From the NCBI GenBank assembly GCA_022712815.1, contig JAFLJW010000002.1, forward strand, positions 1-6,693: a stretch of 6,693 bases of DNA. The letters run 5' to 3'. Both the position numbers and the translations under genes were made by a program. Positions within the stretch are counted from its first letter, which is position 1. The number at the start of each line of letters is the position of its first letter. Below are positions 5,202 through 6,693 of the stretch, piece after piece. The stretch is from Pseudodesulfovibrio sp. Lineage in GTDB: Bacteria > Desulfobacterota > Desulfovibrionia > Desulfovibrionales > Desulfovibrionaceae. The notes under the pieces were generated by a model. That model ran no database searches, was not told the origin of the DNA, and saw only the letters and a program-made list of their open reading frames with translations.

Positions 5202-6245
5202 ATGAATGAAATTACCGAGCACACCACGACCTTGATGTACAAGGAAACCTGCGAAGCCCCGTCGGTCGTTGCCCTCCAGAAGGAGAAAAGCGATGTCGTC
5301 TGCGCGGAACTCGCTGCCCGGTTTCTGAACCGTCCGCCCCGGCTGGTGGCGACGTGCGCCCGTGGCAGTTCGGACCATGCAGCCACTTACGCCAAATATC
5401 TTATGGAAATTCATCTCGGCGTGCCGGTCATGTCCGCCGCCCCATCGGTGGGGTCCATCTATGGTCGGCCCATGAATCTCAACGACTGCCTGTTTGTGAT
5501 CATATCCCAATCCGGTAAAAGTCCGGACCTGCTTGCGAGCGCACAATGGGCGAGGGATAATGGTGCCTTTATTTTGGCTCTGGTCAATCAGGAAGATTCT
5601 CCGGCGGCAAAGATGGCCGATGCCGTCATTCCGCTTCTGGCCGGACCGGAAAAAAGCGTAGCTGCTACCAAATCGTATATCGCGTCGCTCAGTGCCTTGC
5701 TCCATATGACTGCGGCCGTGTCCGGTGACATGGAATTGGGTCGGGCTTTTAATGAATTACCCTCTGACCTGGAAAAAGCCCTCAAACTTTCCTGGGATGA
5801 AGCGGTGGAACCTCTGGCTGATGCGGAGAATCTTTTCGTTGTCGGTCGAGGTCTCAGTTATGGTGTGGCTCTGGAAGCCGCCCTCAAGCTCAAGGAAACA
5901 TCATCTCTCCATGGAGAGGGGATCAGTGGGGCAGAGATCATGCACGGCCCGCTTGCTCTGGTTCGCAATCGGTCACGGATACTGGCTTTCAGTCAGGAGG
6001 ATGAAACCCGACCCGGACTGCTGGAGCTGGCCGAGGTCCTGCGTGGCAAGGGAGCCAAACTGCTCATGGCCGAAGAGGGCGAGCCTGCGCCGGGGCGTTT
6101 GCCAGTGGTGCCGGGTATGCATCCGGCTACAGCACCCATCGCCATGATCCAGTCTTTTTATATCATGGCGAATAAACTTTCCCTGGCGCGGGGGCTGAAC
6201 CCTGACACTCCTCCATCGCTCAAGAAAGTCACGGAGACACTTTGA
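5202..6245 (+). CDS. nagB-II: Glucosamine-6-phosphate deaminase, two-SIS-domain NagB-II type
   Basis: This 347-residue protein resembles the isomerase half of glucosamine-fructose-6-phosphate aminotransferase (GlmS) but lacks the glutaminase domain. It would convert glucosamine-6-P to fructose-6-P plus ammonia. SIS domain 1 shows ARGSSDHAATYAKY (53-66), SQSGKSPD (102-109) and KSVAATKSYI (151-160). SIS domain 2 shows VVGRGLSYG (213-221) and LKLKETSSLHGE...MHGPLAL. Residues equivalent to E. coli GlmS Lys485, Glu488 and His504 are Lys229, Glu232 and His248 with identical spacing; the Lys603 equivalent is Lys342 near the C-terminus. It is unrelated in fold to classical NagB. The ATG at 5202 is chosen because GGAG (5191-5194) is seven bases upstream. 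A GTG at 5196, overlapping the kinase stop, would leave only one base of spacing. AgaS-like or other sugar-isomerase roles are possible, but the neighbouring nagA favours NagB-II. Confidence 0.87.
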   Translation: MNEITEHTTTLMYKETCEAPSVVALQKEKSDVVCAELAARFLNRPPRLVATCARGSSDHAATYAKYLMEIHLGVPVMSAAPSVGSIYGRPMNLNDCLFVIISQSGKSPDLLASAQWARDNGAFILALVNQEDSPAAKMADAVIPLLAGPEKSVAATKSYIASLSALLHMTAAVSGDMELGRAFNELPSDLEKALKLSWDEAVEPLADAENLFVVGRGLSYGVALEAALKLKETSSLHGEGISGAEIMHGPLALVRNRSRILAFSQEDETRPGLLELAEVLRGKGAKLLMAEEGEPAPGRLPVVPGMHPATAPIAMIQSFYIMANKLSLARGLNPDTPPSLKKVTETL

Positions 6246-6693
6246 TGCGTCAATTTTTCACCAACGGGCGAATTTTCACGGGCGACATGATCGCCCAGGG
6301 ATACGGTGTGGAAGTCGAGGACGGGACTATCGTGTCTCTTGCCCCCAGCGAACTCCCACCTGATAATTGTGAAGTGACAGACCTTGAGGGGCATCTTCTC
6401 GCACCCGGATTCGTCGACGTTCAGGTCAATGGTGGCGGCGGCGCGCTCTTCAATGACAATCCTGATGTGGACTGCATTGAAACTATCATCAAAGCCCATC
6501 GCCAGTTTGGCACCACGAGCCTGCTGCCGACCTTTATTTCGGACGATTGGGATGGAATGGTTCGAGCTGCCCGCGCTATCCAACACGGAATGGAACTCGG
6601 CCTGCCGGGGCTTTGCGGTGTGCATTTTGAAGGTCCATATCTCAACGTGGACCGCAAAGGTATTCATCAGGCAAAGCATATCCGGGCATTGGA
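6245..6693 (+). CDS. nagA: N-acetylglucosamine-6-phosphate deacetylase NagA (5' part)
   Basis: The first 149 codons are present and the gene runs off the right edge. The enzyme deacetylates GlcNAc-6-P to glucosamine-6-P and acetate. Visible family motifs are an N-terminal beta-sandwich ending in LAPGFVDVQVNGGGG (52-66), then GTTSLLPTFIS (89-99), VHFEGPYLN (126-134) and KGIHQAKHIR (138-147). Glu129 in HFEGP is the equivalent of the metal-binding Glu131 of E. coli NagA. At the first metal site the sequence is Gln-x-Asn (VQVN) instead of the His-x-His of Bacillus-type enzymes, as in the single-metal E. coli enzyme. The ATG shares its A with the TGA stop of the deaminase gene (TGATG), so translation is probably coupled. 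The catalytic Asp and other histidine ligands lie beyond the window. Confidence 0.93.
   Translation, partial: MRQFFTNGRIFTGDMIAQGYGVEVEDGTIVSLAPSELPPDNCEVTDLEGHLLAPGFVDVQVNGGGGALFNDNPDVDCIETIIKAHRQFGTTSLLPTFISDDWDGMVRAARAIQHGMELGLPGLCGVHFEGPYLNVDRKGIHQAKHIRAL

Noticed and set aside
4189..5705. Two long minus-strand frames (310 and 304 codons) opposite the kinase and deaminase genes
   Set aside because: They are antisense to genes with full sets of catalytic motifs, have no motifs of their own, and overlap each other.
5202..6245. Full GlmS (glucosamine-6-phosphate synthase)
   Set aside because: There is no N-terminal cysteine glutaminase domain, and the operon is catabolic with nagA and a kinase.

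Overview
This window is a divergent amino-sugar uptake and catabolism locus. It is a Gram-negative, moderately GC-rich chromosomal segment with tightly packed genes, strong Shine-Dalgarno sites and an exported solute-binding protein. The gene style resembles Desulfovibrio/Pseudodesulfovibrio-type bacteria, but that is an impression from protein sequence only and is low confidence. I see no RNA gene, insertion sequence, CRISPR array, integrase or phage gene.

Left arm (minus strand, read from about 4192 down to 1): a MurNAc-6-phosphate etherase (murQ), then a CUT1-type carbohydrate ABC transporter. The transporter genes come in the order solute-binding protein, MalF-like permease, MalG-like permease, and the first 35 codons of the MalK/UgpC-like ATPase, which runs off the left edge. 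Most gaps are short, 9 to 46 nt. The 69-nt gap between the binding protein and the first permease holds a perfect 12-bp hairpin. A plausible internal sigma70-type promoter lies at the end of murQ, just ahead of the binding-protein gene.

Centre (4193-4317): a 125-bp divergent intergenic region. It contains two short perfect palindromes, a run of seven G and a weak promoter candidate for the rightward operon. No regulator gene is visible in the window.

Right arm (plus strand, 4318 to the end): a BadF/BadG/BcrA/BcrD-family amino-sugar kinase, a two-SIS-domain glucosamine-6-phosphate deaminase (NagB-II type, related to the isomerase half of GlmS), and the first 149 codons of N-acetylglucosamine-6-phosphate deacetylase (nagA), cut by the right edge. 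The genes nearly or actually overlap, so they are probably translationally coupled.

Inferred pathway: the ABC transporter brings unphosphorylated GlcNAc, MurNAc or a related murein or chitin sugar into the cytoplasm, and the kinase phosphorylates it at the 6 position. MurQ converts MurNAc-6-P to GlcNAc-6-P and D-lactate. NagA removes acetate and NagB-II yields fructose-6-P plus ammonia. This would be a PTS-independent route for scavenging peptidoglycan amino sugars. The individual families are known. The less ordinary aspects are how the parts are combined and some active-site differences in MurQ and the kinase.
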